This document shows positions 1 through 8,532 of a stretch of DNA of 45,958 bases, one piece after another; the stretch's first letter is position 1, and each line of letters starts with the position of its first letter. The translations under genes and the position numbers were made by a program. Below the pieces are notes generated by a model. The model saw only the letters and a list, made by a program, of their open reading frames with translations, was not told the DNA's origin and made no database searches. Location of the stretch: positions 1 through 45,958 of the forward strand of contig JAQVVD010000010.1 of the NCBI GenBank assembly GCA_028699155.1. The letters are read 5' to 3'. This DNA is from Candidatus Peribacteraceae bacterium. Its GTDB lineage: Bacteria; Patescibacteriota; Gracilibacteria; Peribacterales; Peribacteraceae.

Positions 1-1497
1 CTGCACTTGTTCCAGCATGGCAGCCTGCCGTGCATTCTCCGCCTCCATCTCTTCCAAATCTTTGCGGGCATGTCCTCCTTGTTCTTTGTACGCCTTGTGT
101 CCTACAAACGCACCGGAAAGCCCTGAACTCGTGTCTCCAAAAATATGTTGGCGTGCCCGTGCAAGGTACGCAGAACTCTGAGCATTATCATCCATCTGCC
201 ACGCGCCCATTGCTCCATCCATGAGCACTCTGGCAACGTCCACTCTCTGTTGCTCATTCTTCAGCCACGCTTCTTCATCTTTGCGCCGCAACATGGGATT
301 CGTGATGCTGGCAGGAGCGATCTGCATCGCTGCATCCGCTTTCAGCAGCAGCACCTCTGTGCGCGTGCAGAATGATCCCGCATCCTCCTCCAGGCGTTGC
401 AGCGCCTCCTGCAGCAGATCCACTCTGCCGCACTGCGCGGCAAGCTCCGCAGCGCCCAGTGCCATCCCCGCACGCACCGCCCCATCGCCTTCGGAACGCA
501 GGGTATCCATGATCTTCTTACATCCCTGCTCATTCTTCTGCGTAACAGCGGCGAGCGTCTTCGCAGCGACCTGATGGAGCCGTTCCAGTTGCGCACCCGT
601 CTCTGCATGTTCCGCTGCAGCTCCTGCAGCGGGATCTTCTACGACGGGAGCCGGGACAGAAGGGATGGACACCATCTCTTCTGCGCGGGGTTCTGGATCA
701 CTAGGCACCGCCGGAAGCTCCGGGAGAACAGGAAGGCTGGCCACTTCCTCTGGCTTCGGCTCCTGCTCAGCCTCGTGTGGACTCTCGGCGGGAACCGCCT
801 GCTGCGTCTCTGCGTCTCTGTTCCCCCGCAGAGGAGGCACGCCGCGCACCGCATCCACTTCTTTCTGGGAGAGGTGTCTTGCAGCTGCAGGCTTCCTCTC
901 CTCCTCCGGCCCTCCAACCCTGCTGCGCACCCATCCGACCACGCCGCCAATCGCCACAGTGGCTCCCAGCACGCCGGCAATGGTCCAGCTGTGTGCTTTG
1001 CTGCGCACGGCGTTGCGCTGCTGGGCGATAGGGGAGATCGGAGGAACCTCCGGTCCTACGGCAAGAGCGAAAGGGGGAGGGGGAGCAACGTGCGGTGCTC
1101 TGGCAGGAGAGCCATGCCCTTCCTCGCTATCCTTCTGCTGCTTGCGACGACGCAGCAGTGACTGCACCTGCTTGTCATACCGCGCCTTCTTCGTGGGATT
1201 GAGGAGAATAACGCGCGCATTGGAGAGTTCGTTGAGAAGTTTCGAGACGGTGGCAGGATGCTTAATCTGTCGCTCCCGTATGGCTCCCATACGCATGTTT
1301 GCCGCATTCTCAATCACGTTCGGATTCTGCTCAAAGAGCGGAATACTCAGCAGCGTGTAGTAGTCAAGCGGGCGAGGCACATCCGGAGAGATGCCCAGCC
1401 ATTCGTAGTATGGGTCGAATGCACGCACCGCATGTTCTGGCGAGACGTGCAGAGAATCGCTTGGGAATGCCCCGTGGTGAGGAACACCAATAGACAT
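1..1497 (-). CDS. J-like/transmembrane surface protein, paralogue 1 (3' end outside window)
   Basis: The frame stays open from an ATG at 1497 to the window edge (499 codons). Residues about 25-110 form a J-like domain common at the N-terminus of planctomycete proteins: a WLGI motif, then YYTLL, then a LLNELSNARVILLNP-type stretch ending KKARYDK. A Pro-rich linker follows, then one transmembrane helix (around WTIAGVLGATVAIGG), then a long Glu/Ala/Gln-rich helical ectodomain. I infer a single-pass protein with the J-like domain inside the cell. From the linker onward it is nearly the same as the protein at 11291-13756, while the J-like domains differ clearly. The function is unknown. A sigma70-like promoter lies just upstream, and I see no clear ribosome binding site. 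Confidence 0.8.
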   Translation of the reverse strand, partial: MSIGVPHHGAFPSDSLHVSPEHAVRAFDPYYEWLGISPDVPRPLDYYTLLSIPLFEQNPNVIENAANMRMGAIRERQIKHPATVSKLLNELSNARVILLNPTKKARYDKQVQSLLRRRKQQKDSEEGHGSPARAPHVAPPPPFALAVGPEVPPISPIAQQRNAVRSKAHSWTIAGVLGATVAIGGVVGWVRSRVGGPEEERKPAAARHLSQKEVDAVRGVPPLRGNRDAETQQAVPAESPHEAEQEPKPEEVASLPVLPELPAVPSDPEPRAEEMVSIPSVPAPVVEDPAAGAAAEHAETGAQLERLHQVAAKTLAAVTQKNEQGCKKIMDTLRSEGDGAVRAGMALGAAELAAQCGRVDLLQEALQRLEEDAGSFCTRTEVLLLKADAAMQIAPASITNPMLRRKDEEAWLKNEQQRVDVARVLMDGAMGAWQMDDNAQSSAYLARARQHIFGDTSSGLSGAFVGHKAYKEQGGHARKDLEEMEAENARQAAMLEQVQ

Positions 1498-1516
1498 TTT
1501 TTCAAGAAAGGGTGTA

Positions 1517-1546
1517 ATTTTACATGTAAAAATACGATCTTGTCAA
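1517..1546 (-). promoter_or_regulatory. sigma70-type promoter for the 1-1497 gene
   Basis: Read on the minus strand, TTGACA (1541-1546) and TAAAAT (1517-1522) are 18 bases apart and about 20 bases from the ATG. The paralogue has a similar TTGACA upstream of its start (13790-13795). The match is by eye only. Confidence 0.5.
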
Positions 1547-1642
1547 GTTCCCCATACAGGATGTCACTTGCAGTTTGCATGAATGATGTCATCGCTCCTT
1601 TACAGGAGGGTGTGAGATAGTTGGCAGGGCTGCTGGAAAAAA

Positions 1643-1701
1643 TGAAAATGGATCATTGGAAAAACCGGATGCATTCTTTCATTTTCCATTATCCATTTTC
1701 C
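1643..1701. repeat. inverted repeat of GAAAATGGAT/ATGGAAAA type
   Basis: The arms at about 1643-1663 and 1681-1701 are imperfect reverse complements, each built from quasi-repeated AATGG units. It lies in the gap between two divergent genes. It has the same architecture as the repeats at 17282, 25366 and 42662 but a different motif. No T-tract marks it as a simple terminator. Confidence 0.6.
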
Positions 1702-1802
1702 ATGTTGCATGCAACACGTATGATCTCTGCAATGGAGCTTTCCATCGTTCTTCCGGCCTACCCGTTTCACAGGCTCAGCGCAGGCTGAGCACATTCACCC
1801 CG

Positions 1803-2501
1803 ATGCATATGCCGCTGCCACTCTCCATCGTATTGCCGGCCTACAACGAAGAGGCGAACATCGAAGCTACGGTTCGTGATGTGCTCGCGTGGTTTGCCGA
1901 GCAGGGGATCGATGGCGAGATTATCGTGACCAATGACGGTTCGAAGGATGGGACGGCAGCGGTGCTCGCTCGCCTGAAGCAGGAGATTCCGATGCTCAGG
2001 GTTGTCACGCACGAAGTGAACAGAGGGTACGGGTCCGCGGTTCGGTCCGGGCTGGATCAGGCAACGAAGGAGTGGATCGCCTACATGGATAGCGATGGGC
2101 AGTTTAAAGCCTCGGATTTCAGCAAGCTCCTGCCGTATCTTGGGGAATATCAGATCGTGACCGGCAGGCGCCGCAAGCGGGCAGATCCGTTCCTGCGCAA
2201 AATCAACGCCAAGGGATTCGCATTCCTGAACCTGCTGCTCCTCGGCATCTGGGTGCGCGACATCAACTGCGCCATGAAGATCTTCCACCGTTCCATCTGG
2301 AGTAAAGTGCGCCCGGAATTCTCCACTGGAGCCCTGATCAATGCGGAGATCTTCTACCGGGCCCGGCGCAGCGGCATCCGGTGGAAACAGGTCTTCGTAG
2401 AGCACTACCCGCGCCGTTTCGGCGCGCAGACGGGAGCCAATCTCACGGTGATCCTCAGGATGTTCCGGGATATGTGGAGGCTGCGGATGGCGGAGAAGTA
2501 G
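1803..2501 (+). CDS. family 2 glycosyltransferase, polyprenyl-phosphate sugar synthase type
   Basis: GT-A glycosyltransferase of about 232 residues that probably transfers a sugar from a nucleotide donor to a lipid carrier on the inner membrane face. The N-terminus has the hallmark SIVLPAYNEEANI, followed by NDGSKDG and the DXD-like YMDSDGQF. This resembles dolichyl-phosphate mannose synthases. No clear transmembrane helix is present, unlike DPMS homologues with C-terminal anchors. The frame is open from 1656, but homology begins at the ATG at 1803 (or 1809), so the upstream 49 codons are probably not translated. The linked protein O-mannosyltransferase (13810-15327) could use its product; that link is inferred. 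Confidence 0.82.
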   Translation: MHMPLPLSIVLPAYNEEANIEATVRDVLAWFAEQGIDGEIIVTNDGSKDGTAAVLARLKQEIPMLRVVTHEVNRGYGSAVRSGLDQATKEWIAYMDSDGQFKASDFSKLLPYLGEYQIVTGRRRKRADPFLRKINAKGFAFLNLLLLGIWVRDINCAMKIFHRSIWSKVRPEFSTGALINAEIFYRARRSGIRWKQVFVEHYPRRFGAQTGANLTVILRMFRDMWRLRMAEK

Positions 2502-2505
2502 CCTA

Positions 2506-2551
2506 AGCCGCACGCCTTCGTGCGTGCGGCTCATGGCGTTCCCGCGTGCGG
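2506..2551. repeat. REP-like hairpin plus half copy
   Basis: A 9-bp perfect stem AGCCGCACG/CGTGCGGCT (2506-2531, loop CCTTCGTG) follows the glycosyltransferase stop and could act as its terminator. The next bases (GCGTTCCCGCGTGCGGC) resemble the 28-bp unit at 10313-10380. It is therefore a likely member of the REP family tied to the transposase at 10389. Confidence 0.6.
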
Positions 2552-2775
2552 CGCAGGGTGTTCCTGTGGGCGAACAGGACAAGCTGCGTTCTCCTGCCTG
2601 GAGAAACAGGGAAAGGAACAGGAGGAAGCGTGAGCGTTCTCTCTCACAGAAGAACGGAGATTCTCTCTTTCCTGAAAGGAAAAATCCACGCCTCAGGCAT
2701 TCGCAGCCGCGCAGGCCATAGGCAGCGGCATCGGTTTCTCCTGCAATGAGGGGCCTTCTTTTCCCCCTCATATCT

Positions 2776-5700
2776 ATGGATCACAGAAACAGGAGGCTCA
2801 GCATGGAGCCGCTGGAGGACCGGTGCATGCTCTCTGCAGGCGCAGAGTTCGATGCGATTGTTCCCGTGCCGGAAGACATAGCGGCGCTGCAGGGCCGGCA
2901 GATTGCCGCCATAGAGGCGACGCTGGATGCGCAGTTCCAGCCTGCACAAATTTCCCCACTGCTCTCACAGAACTTCGAAGGCGGCGATACCGCGTTCAAC
3001 GGATCGCGCGCCATCGATCTGGGGTACGTCCCCGAGTACAACCTGCAGGATTTCACAATACACGCCAAGGCGCTCTACACAGAAAAAGGAGTAGAGCAGG
3101 TGATCGTGGGGCTCAATACCCAGGCGAACCGCTCCTACGGCTACAGCGGCGTGACCCTCAATTTCAGTAGGGAAGGCGGCATGCTCAAGATCTGGTACGC
3201 GGCTCCCGATACCAATCACGAGGTATTCACGCACTTCACGCCGGAAATCGGGCGGGAGTACGACATCGTCGTTGCCAAGCAGGGAAAGCAGCTGCAGCTC
3301 TTCGTCGATGGCGAACACAGAGAGGATCTCACATGTCCGGCAGCTGAGATCATGTACAACGCCACGGGGCGCACCATGGTGAGCGGTCTCTGGTCCGGGG
3401 ACAAAGGGAGTGCCATCTACCAGCTCAATGGAGAAATTTCAGAGCTCAGAGTGTACGGCGCAGCGTACGCGCCGGCGGAGCTGCAACAGGAAGTCTGGAA
3501 AACGACAGTTGAGGATGCTCCTTTGGCGGAGGAGAGCACTGCTGCCACTATCGCGCAGGAGGCGCAGCCCGCATGCATTCCCCCTCTTCTCTCACAGACA
3601 TTCGAAGGCAGTAATTCGGCGTTCAACGGATCGCGCGCCGTAGATCTGGGGTATGTTCCGGAATACAACCTGCAGGATTTCACAATTCGCACGACCGTGG
3701 TTGCCGGAGGATCGGCGGCAGAGCAGGTGATCGTGGGGCTCAACACGCAGGCGAACCGTTCCTACGGCTACAGCGGCGTGACCCTCAATTTCAGTAGGGA
3801 AGGCGGCATGCTCAAGATCTGGTACGCGGCTCCTGATACCAATCACGAGGTCTTCACGCACTTCACGCCAGAGATCGGGCGCGCGTACGACATCACCCTT
3901 TCCAAGCAGGGGAAGCAGCTGCGGCTCTTCGTCGATGGCGAACACAGAGAGGATCTCACATGTCCGGCAGCTGAGATCATGTACAACGCCACGGGGCGCA
4001 CCATGGTGAGCGGTCTCTGGTCCGGGGATAAAGGGAGTGCCATCTACCAGCTCAACGGAGAAATTTCAGAGCTCAAAATGTACGGCGCAGCGTACGCGCC
4101 GGCGGAGCTGGATGTGCAGAAGGATAGTCGGCAGGAAGCCGTTGGCGTTCCCACTGGGTCGGCGGACGCTGCACCTATGGCAGCGCAGGGTGAATTGCAG
4201 CAGGCGGAGGCAGCGCCTTCGTACGCTCCTCGTATGCTGCTCACGGTATCGGGAGGCGGTTTCGACGCGCGTTTCCGGTCACCATACGATGTCACCTGTT
4301 TCCAGGTATTCGCGGTCCGCAATAAGGCGACTGGCGATAAGTGGTGTATCGGAGAGGAAACGGTATCCCATCCGGGCGGGCAACCTGATGGAGGGTGGGG
4401 ATGGAGTTCTGACTGGGCGCTCCTGCGGAATCCGGAGATCAAAGATATCGAAGTGGTCATGTGGTGCGGAGCGAAGGGGGACAAGGTTGCTGACCGTGCC
4501 GTTGGTTCCATTTCCTACGGGAAGCTCTCGCTGCACACGCCGCAGAGTGCATGGGAAGATATTCTTGCAGAGCAGCGCATTGAGTCGGCTGTGCAGCCCG
4601 AGCTCAACGTACTCAAGATCGAAGGGCCCAATGTGCTCGTGCACATCGCATCGCCGGCGAACCAGAGCACCGTGAATATCGGCGGCAACGGGCTGCTCGC
4701 CACGCGCACGCAGCTGCACGAGGGCGGAACCGCCTCCGCAATTTTGCAGGTGACGATGAATGCCGGCAACCCGCGCGGCGCCTACGCAATTCAGCTCATG
4801 AATGTGCCCAATGGGCTTGTCCTGGATTCCGTTCCCGTGTACTGGGACGGCTCTTCCCTCTCGCTTCTCCATGCGGAGGACGGCATGGAGGGGATGCCGG
4901 TCGAGTGGGATATTCCGCAGGAGTACTGCATGAGCAGCGCACTCGTGCGCAGCAATATGGAATCCGATCTTGCCGCGAGGAGCGGTCTCCTCATCAGCCC
5001 GGCGGCCGCGGAGGCTTCCTTCTACGAGCGGCACCCGGAGTACCGGCCGGAGAACCTGCAGGCGACTATCAATGCGGAGCACGCGCGCCTGCCGAGCTTC
5101 ACCCGCAGCCAGACGGCTGACCGCGTGCTCGGCGACATGTATGACCTCCTCACGCGCATGCACCGGGGCCTGGATGCCCTGAACAGCGCGATACAGAACA
5201 TTGTTCTCCCGGCAGCCATGAACGTCTTCCGCGGGGTCTTGAGCGGCGTACCGGAGAGCCAGCTCCACGCGCAGCTCGATGCGGCAATGCGCTGCCTCGT
5301 GGGCGGACGCATCACGGATCTGTACCTGCATACGAAGATCGCCGCACCCTCGCGCAGCGCGATTCTCGCGGCTGCGCAACAGGTCTTCTTCGAAGAGACG
5401 GATCTGATGGAGTACTACCGCGCGCAGGACCAGAAGCTCCTCGCCAAGGGCGTCGCGCCGCAAACGGAAGATCCCTTCATCACCGCCGCCCGGCAGCGCG
5501 GCGAGCTGTGGGCGCAGTACATGGGGCAGATTTCCGCAGGGCAGATGACCGCCGCACAGGCGCTCACGGCGCTGGCGGCGGATGTTTCCTCCACATCGGT
5601 TGCACAGGCGCAGCAGCAGGCGGTGGATCAGGTGATGGCACTCGTCGCAGAAGATCCCGCGCTCCTCGCCAATGCGGATGACCTGCTGACGCTGGCGGAG

Positions 5701-6504
5701 GTGGAAGTGGGGGGAGTGGAGACAGGGGATGCCGTTCTCACCGTTTCGCAGGCACAGATTCCGCTCGGCGGGACCGTGGAGGTCAATTGGGGATTCAGCC
5801 GGATCTACGGCGCAGATGTGGCGAGAGTGAGCCTGTACCTCGTTGATCGTTCCGCGAGCGGCTCTGCGCAGGAGATCATGGTACTGGAGGACCAGTGCCT
5901 GAGTGACGGCAGCTACGCGTTCGATACGTCCAAACGCATCTCGCAGGCGGGGGAGTACCGCATCCTCGCGGTTGCGACCCTCGCGAACGGGCGGCTGGTG
6001 GGAGGGCAGGCGGAGGTGAGGGTGGGGGTCGGGGAGAACAACGAGGTAATAGTTCCTGAGACGTGGGACGAGGTCACAAATCGTCGCATACAGGAATTGC
6101 ATCCTGCTATTAGAGAGATGACTCTTACATTCATTAATCGCGTTGAAGAAGAGCTAAATATTCGATTAAGAATCACACAAAACCCCTATCGTTCCTTTGG
6201 AGAACAGAATGCTTTATACGCGGCGGGGATCAGTCCGGTCAGAGGCGGAGAAAGTTATCACAATTATGGACTAGCCATTGATTTAGTGGAGATTGAAGCG
6301 AACGGCGCAGCAAATTTCCAAACAAACTGGGATGCTATTGCTCGTATTGGTAAAGATATTGGTTTTAACTGGTCGGGAGACTGGGATAATCCTTATGAGA
6401 AAGGACACTTCGATGTGAATTTCGACTTAAGGACGGATCAGCTGTTGCAGTTGTATAAAGAGAGGCAAGAGGGGCAAGAGTACGTTTCCCTTCCCACAGA
6501 ATAG
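2776..6504 (+). CDS. LEPR-type modular surface protein with two LamG-like modules and a C-terminal M15 murein peptidase
   Basis: Predicted exported protein of 1242 residues. The N-terminus (RRLSMEPLEDRCMLSA) matches the planctomycete LEPR export signature; the ATG at 2776 puts it near the start, though 2746 is possible. Residues about 62-235 and 271-444 are two nearly identical LamG/concanavalin-like modules. A short beta module follows (about 480-590), then a helical region, then an Ig-like linker (about 990-1085). The C-terminus (about 1095-1242) matches M15-family L-Ala-D-Glu/D-Ala peptidases: a HP..R start, SYHNYGLAIDLV with H1162 and D1169, and GHF with H1211. It is expected to cut peptidoglycan peptides. 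Base composition falls sharply after 6028, at the linker/peptidase border. A 219-bp copy of the linker sits at 8314-8532 before an M23 peptidase. The next gene starts 3 bp after the stop. Confidence 0.85.
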   Translation: MDHRNRRLSMEPLEDRCMLSAGAEFDAIVPVPEDIAALQGRQIAAIEATLDAQFQPAQISPLLSQNFEGGDTAFNGSRAIDLGYVPEYNLQDFTIHAKALYTEKGVEQVIVGLNTQANRSYGYSGVTLNFSREGGMLKIWYAAPDTNHEVFTHFTPEIGREYDIVVAKQGKQLQLFVDGEHREDLTCPAAEIMYNATGRTMVSGLWSGDKGSAIYQLNGEISELRVYGAAYAPAELQQEVWKTTVEDAPLAEESTAATIAQEAQPACIPPLLSQTFEGSNSAFNGSRAVDLGYVPEYNLQDFTIRTTVVAGGSAAEQVIVGLNTQANRSYGYSGVTLNFSREGGMLKIWYAAPDTNHEVFTHFTPEIGRAYDITLSKQGKQLRLFVDGEHREDLTCPAAEIMYNATGRTMVSGLWSGDKGSAIYQLNGEISELKMYGAAYAPAELDVQKDSRQEAVGVPTGSADAAPMAAQGELQQAEAAPSYAPRMLLTVSGGGFDARFRSPYDVTCFQVFAVRNKATGDKWCIGEETVSHPGGQPDGGWGWSSDWALLRNPEIKDIEVVMWCGAKGDKVADRAVGSISYGKLSLHTPQSAWEDILAEQRIESAVQPELNVLKIEGPNVLVHIASPANQSTVNIGGNGLLATRTQLHEGGTASAILQVTMNAGNPRGAYAIQLMNVPNGLVLDSVPVYWDGSSLSLLHAEDGMEGMPVEWDIPQEYCMSSALVRSNMESDLAARSGLLISPAAAEASFYERHPEYRPENLQATINAEHARLPSFTRSQTADRVLGDMYDLLTRMHRGLDALNSAIQNIVLPAAMNVFRGVLSGVPESQLHAQLDAAMRCLVGGRITDLYLHTKIAAPSRSAILAAAQQVFFEETDLMEYYRAQDQKLLAKGVAPQTEDPFITAARQRGELWAQYMGQISAGQMTAAQALTALAADVSSTSVAQAQQQAVDQVMALVAEDPALLANADDLLTLAEVEVGGVETGDAVLTVSQAQIPLGGTVEVNWGFSRIYGADVARVSLYLVDRSASGSAQEIMVLEDQCLSDGSYAFDTSKRISQAGEYRILAVATLANGRLVGGQAEVRVGVGENNEVIVPETWDEVTNRRIQELHPAIREMTLTFINRVEEELNIRLRITQNPYRSFGEQNALYAAGISPVRGGESYHNYGLAIDLVEIEANGAANFQTNWDAIARIGKDIGFNWSGDWDNPYEKGHFDVNFDLRTDQLLQLYKERQEGQEYVSLPTE
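2959..4107 (+). repeat. 627-bp-period tandem duplication of a LamG-like module
   Basis: Bases 2959-3480 and 3586-4107 align at a constant offset of 627. Long stretches are nearly identical (for example 3301-3470 against 3928-4097). They encode the two LamG-like modules of the LEPR protein and point to a recent duplication or gene conversion. Confidence 0.9.
5810..6028 (+). repeat. Ig-like linker repeat, copy 1 (in frame inside the LEPR protein)
   Basis: A 219-bp segment that recurs at 8314-8532 with about five mismatches and no gap. Sequence on both sides of the pair is unrelated. It encodes the last Ig-like strands before the peptidase tip. Confidence 0.93.
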
Positions 6505-6507
6505 ATT

Positions 6508-7299
6508 ATGATACTACTCATGCGATATATGTGTCGAAAAGTCTATATCCTTGTGTTTGTTACAGCGGTATTAGTTGCTGGTTGTTATCCTCAGGAGGGC
6601 AAATTACAGCAATCTTACTATATTGTTGAGACAGGAAATATTGAATCCTCTTTCTATGGCAGTGAGAAAACCTATGCTTTGATGGAATCAGACCCAAGAT
6701 CAGAAGGAGAGGACATGGTTATTATTGATAATATAAAGAATACGATATACGGTGAAAATGCGGACGAAGTAATCGCAGATTACGAATTGCTTACGAATAC
6801 GAAAGACGCTGCCTATATTCTTGGCAGAGTCGGACATGTAGGAGGCGATCATGTGTACCGCTCCTTAGAAATTTTTGATTTTCAAAAACAAGACTTTGTG
6901 GAGACTCCACTCAGTGAATTGTTTGAAAATCGCAATGGTATTCTTGTGAGGATCCAGGAACAGAATAGGTGGATCTGGGCTCCTTTGATGGAAGGAGGGG
7001 TGCCGATTGATGCGGATACAATATATATGTTAGATTTGAATACAGATTCATATTCAGTATTGGTGCGACTGGAGGCGGAGGAAACACTAGACGGATCCGA
7101 TCCGTGTGACACATATTCCAATGTTGCAGATATGAGTTTGGGAGAAAATGGTGTCAGATATGCGGTTTATTCTCGTACTGATCGAGACAACTTGTATTTT
7201 CATCAATATGAAGCATGTACACAACCATTAAATTTGGATGAGCAAAGAGTAAAGGCAAATGATCTGCTCATTGAATATCGAACAGTAGAATTGCCTTAA
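6508..7299 (+). CDS. lipoprotein next to the M15 tip, candidate protective partner
   Basis: About 263 residues. A basic, hydrophobic N-terminus ends in the lipobox LVAGC, so it is probably lipidated and anchored outside the membrane. The mature part is beta-rich with no motif I recognise. The start lies 3 bp after the LEPR stop, so translation is probably coupled; an internal ATG at 6520 is also possible. It is AT-rich like the M15 tip and unlike the scaffold, which suggests tip and lipoprotein arrived together. By analogy with toxin-immunity pairs it could protect the cell from the hydrolase; no sequence motif proves this. Confidence 0.78.
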   Translation: MILLMRYMCRKVYILVFVTAVLVAGCYPQEGKLQQSYYIVETGNIESSFYGSEKTYALMESDPRSEGEDMVIIDNIKNTIYGENADEVIADYELLTNTKDAAYILGRVGHVGGDHVYRSLEIFDFQKQDFVETPLSELFENRNGILVRIQEQNRWIWAPLMEGGVPIDADTIYMLDLNTDSYSVLVRLEAEETLDGSDPCDTYSNVADMSLGENGVRYAVYSRTDRDNLYFHQYEACTQPLNLDEQRVKANDLLIEYRTVELP

Positions 7300-7329
7300 T
7301 GTATTGCAAGAATCATTAATCGCGCACAG

Positions 7330-7490
7330 CACGAATGCGGTTGTACATAGTTTTTCCCAGCCAGCCGCACGTGCGGTGTGTCCCTCGTAGCTGTACGAAG
7401 TGGGGGAGACGTGCTGCTAGTGTGTTTTTGTGTTTTATTTCAACGTGCGACTGAGGACTCCGCGATATAGAAAGGTTTCATTTGAAGTGC
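7330..7490. repeat. decayed REP / insertion-sequence border
   Basis: A 12-bp palindrome CCGCACGTGCGG (7365-7376) resembles the REP stem. The following bases, up to CAACGTGCGACTGAGGACT near 7441, parallel 11030-11075, where the IS1595 remnant begins. I read this as leftover mobile sequence between two cassettes. Confidence 0.4.
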
Positions 7491-7530
7491 TTGGTCGCTT
7501 TGAATTGTTTACTATATACAGGCTCACACA

Positions 7531-8334
7531 ATGAAAAGCTTCTATTGTATTTGTATCGGCTTTGCTCTGACTGGTTGCACCCTTAGTCAATCGGATGTTT
7601 CTTCAAATACATTTTACGAAAAATCTGCACAATCTACGTATTCATCTTCGAGTTCAGCAAAAAATGAATTGACGCAAGTAGATGTCATAACCGAGTCGTC
7701 CGATGGAATGCAATGGCTTTCCTATTTCAACTCTGACCATGGTATTGCTTTTGATTATCCAGCAACTACTTGGGGTTACGGGACCACAGAACCTAAAACC
7801 TATGTGCGAGAAATAAGCGTTCAATCTTTCAATGCCCAGGAAAAAATTCGATGGAATGTTGCAGATGTCTCTCCAGATCACATGTCCGTCATTGTATTAG
7901 GAATTCAGAATTCTAATCCCCAACCCGAATTTATTTTCTACACAGATACTGTCGACGATGAATATAAGATTACCGATCTCGTTCGTAGACGGTTTGGCAC
8001 AAGTTGTCGAATCCAAAGTCAACCAATGGATGATGATCTTGTAAACATACAAGTTCGTTTAGGTGACGGAGAGGACATCATGAATACGCAATGTAAGTTT
8101 CCTAATGTTGCTGATACACTTTTGTATAGTAAATCCAGAAAAAAAATGGTGAGCCTTTTTATGGGTCAAGAAGTGCGTTTCCCGAGCAAGGATAGAAGCG
8201 ACCAACTCAATCATCGCGTGGGACACGATGGTCTGATTAAAAGAAGTCTACGATTCGTTGACTATGATAGTGCTACAGGTGAGTGGAGAATAACTCGTCT
8301 GTTTCCACTTAAAGCGCAGATGTGGCGAGAGTGA
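7531..8334 (+). CDS. lipoprotein of unknown function, 3' end overwritten by the linker repeat
   Basis: About 267 residues. The signal ends in the lipobox ALTGC, followed by a Ser-rich spacer. The domain after it starts YFNSDHGIAFDYP, a pattern seen in secreted PsbP/YP-type domains. The base content is AT-rich. Its last codons and stop (from 8314) lie inside the displaced 219-bp linker copy, so the native C-terminus was probably lost when that copy arrived. A weak promoter (TTGGTC, 16 bases, TATATA) precedes it. I do not recognise a function; as a neighbour of murein hydrolase cassettes it may be another protective partner. Confidence 0.72.
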   Translation: MKSFYCICIGFALTGCTLSQSDVSSNTFYEKSAQSTYSSSSSAKNELTQVDVITESSDGMQWLSYFNSDHGIAFDYPATTWGYGTTEPKTYVREISVQSFNAQEKIRWNVADVSPDHMSVIVLGIQNSNPQPEFIFYTDTVDDEYKITDLVRRRFGTSCRIQSQPMDDDLVNIQVRLGDGEDIMNTQCKFPNVADTLLYSKSRKKMVSLFMGQEVRFPSKDRSDQLNHRVGHDGLIKRSLRFVDYDSATGEWRITRLFPLKAQMWRE

Positions 8335-8532
8335 GCCTGTACCTCGTTGATCGCTCCGCGAGCGGCTCTGCGCAGGAGATCATGGTCCTGGATGACCAGT
8401 GCCTGAGTGACGGCAGCTACGCGTTCGATACGTCCAAACGCATCTCGCAGGCGGGGGAGTACCGCATCCTCGCGGTTGCGACACTCGCAAACGGGCGGCT
8501 GGTGGGAGGGCAGGCGGAGGTGAGGGTGGGGG
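8314..8532 (+). repeat. Ig-like linker repeat, copy 2 (orphan)
   Basis: Copy of 5810-6028 at an offset of 2504 with about five mismatches. A stop codon (TAA at 8310-8312) lies immediately before it in the linker frame, so it has lost its scaffold. It joins directly to the M23 peptidase tip. Confidence 0.93.

Noticed and set aside
4279-6102. Long minus-strand open frame (607 codons) opposite the LEPR gene
   Set aside because: It lacks any domain, is rich in Arg/His/Leu as expected for the antisense of a GC-rich gene, and the plus strand has clear domains.
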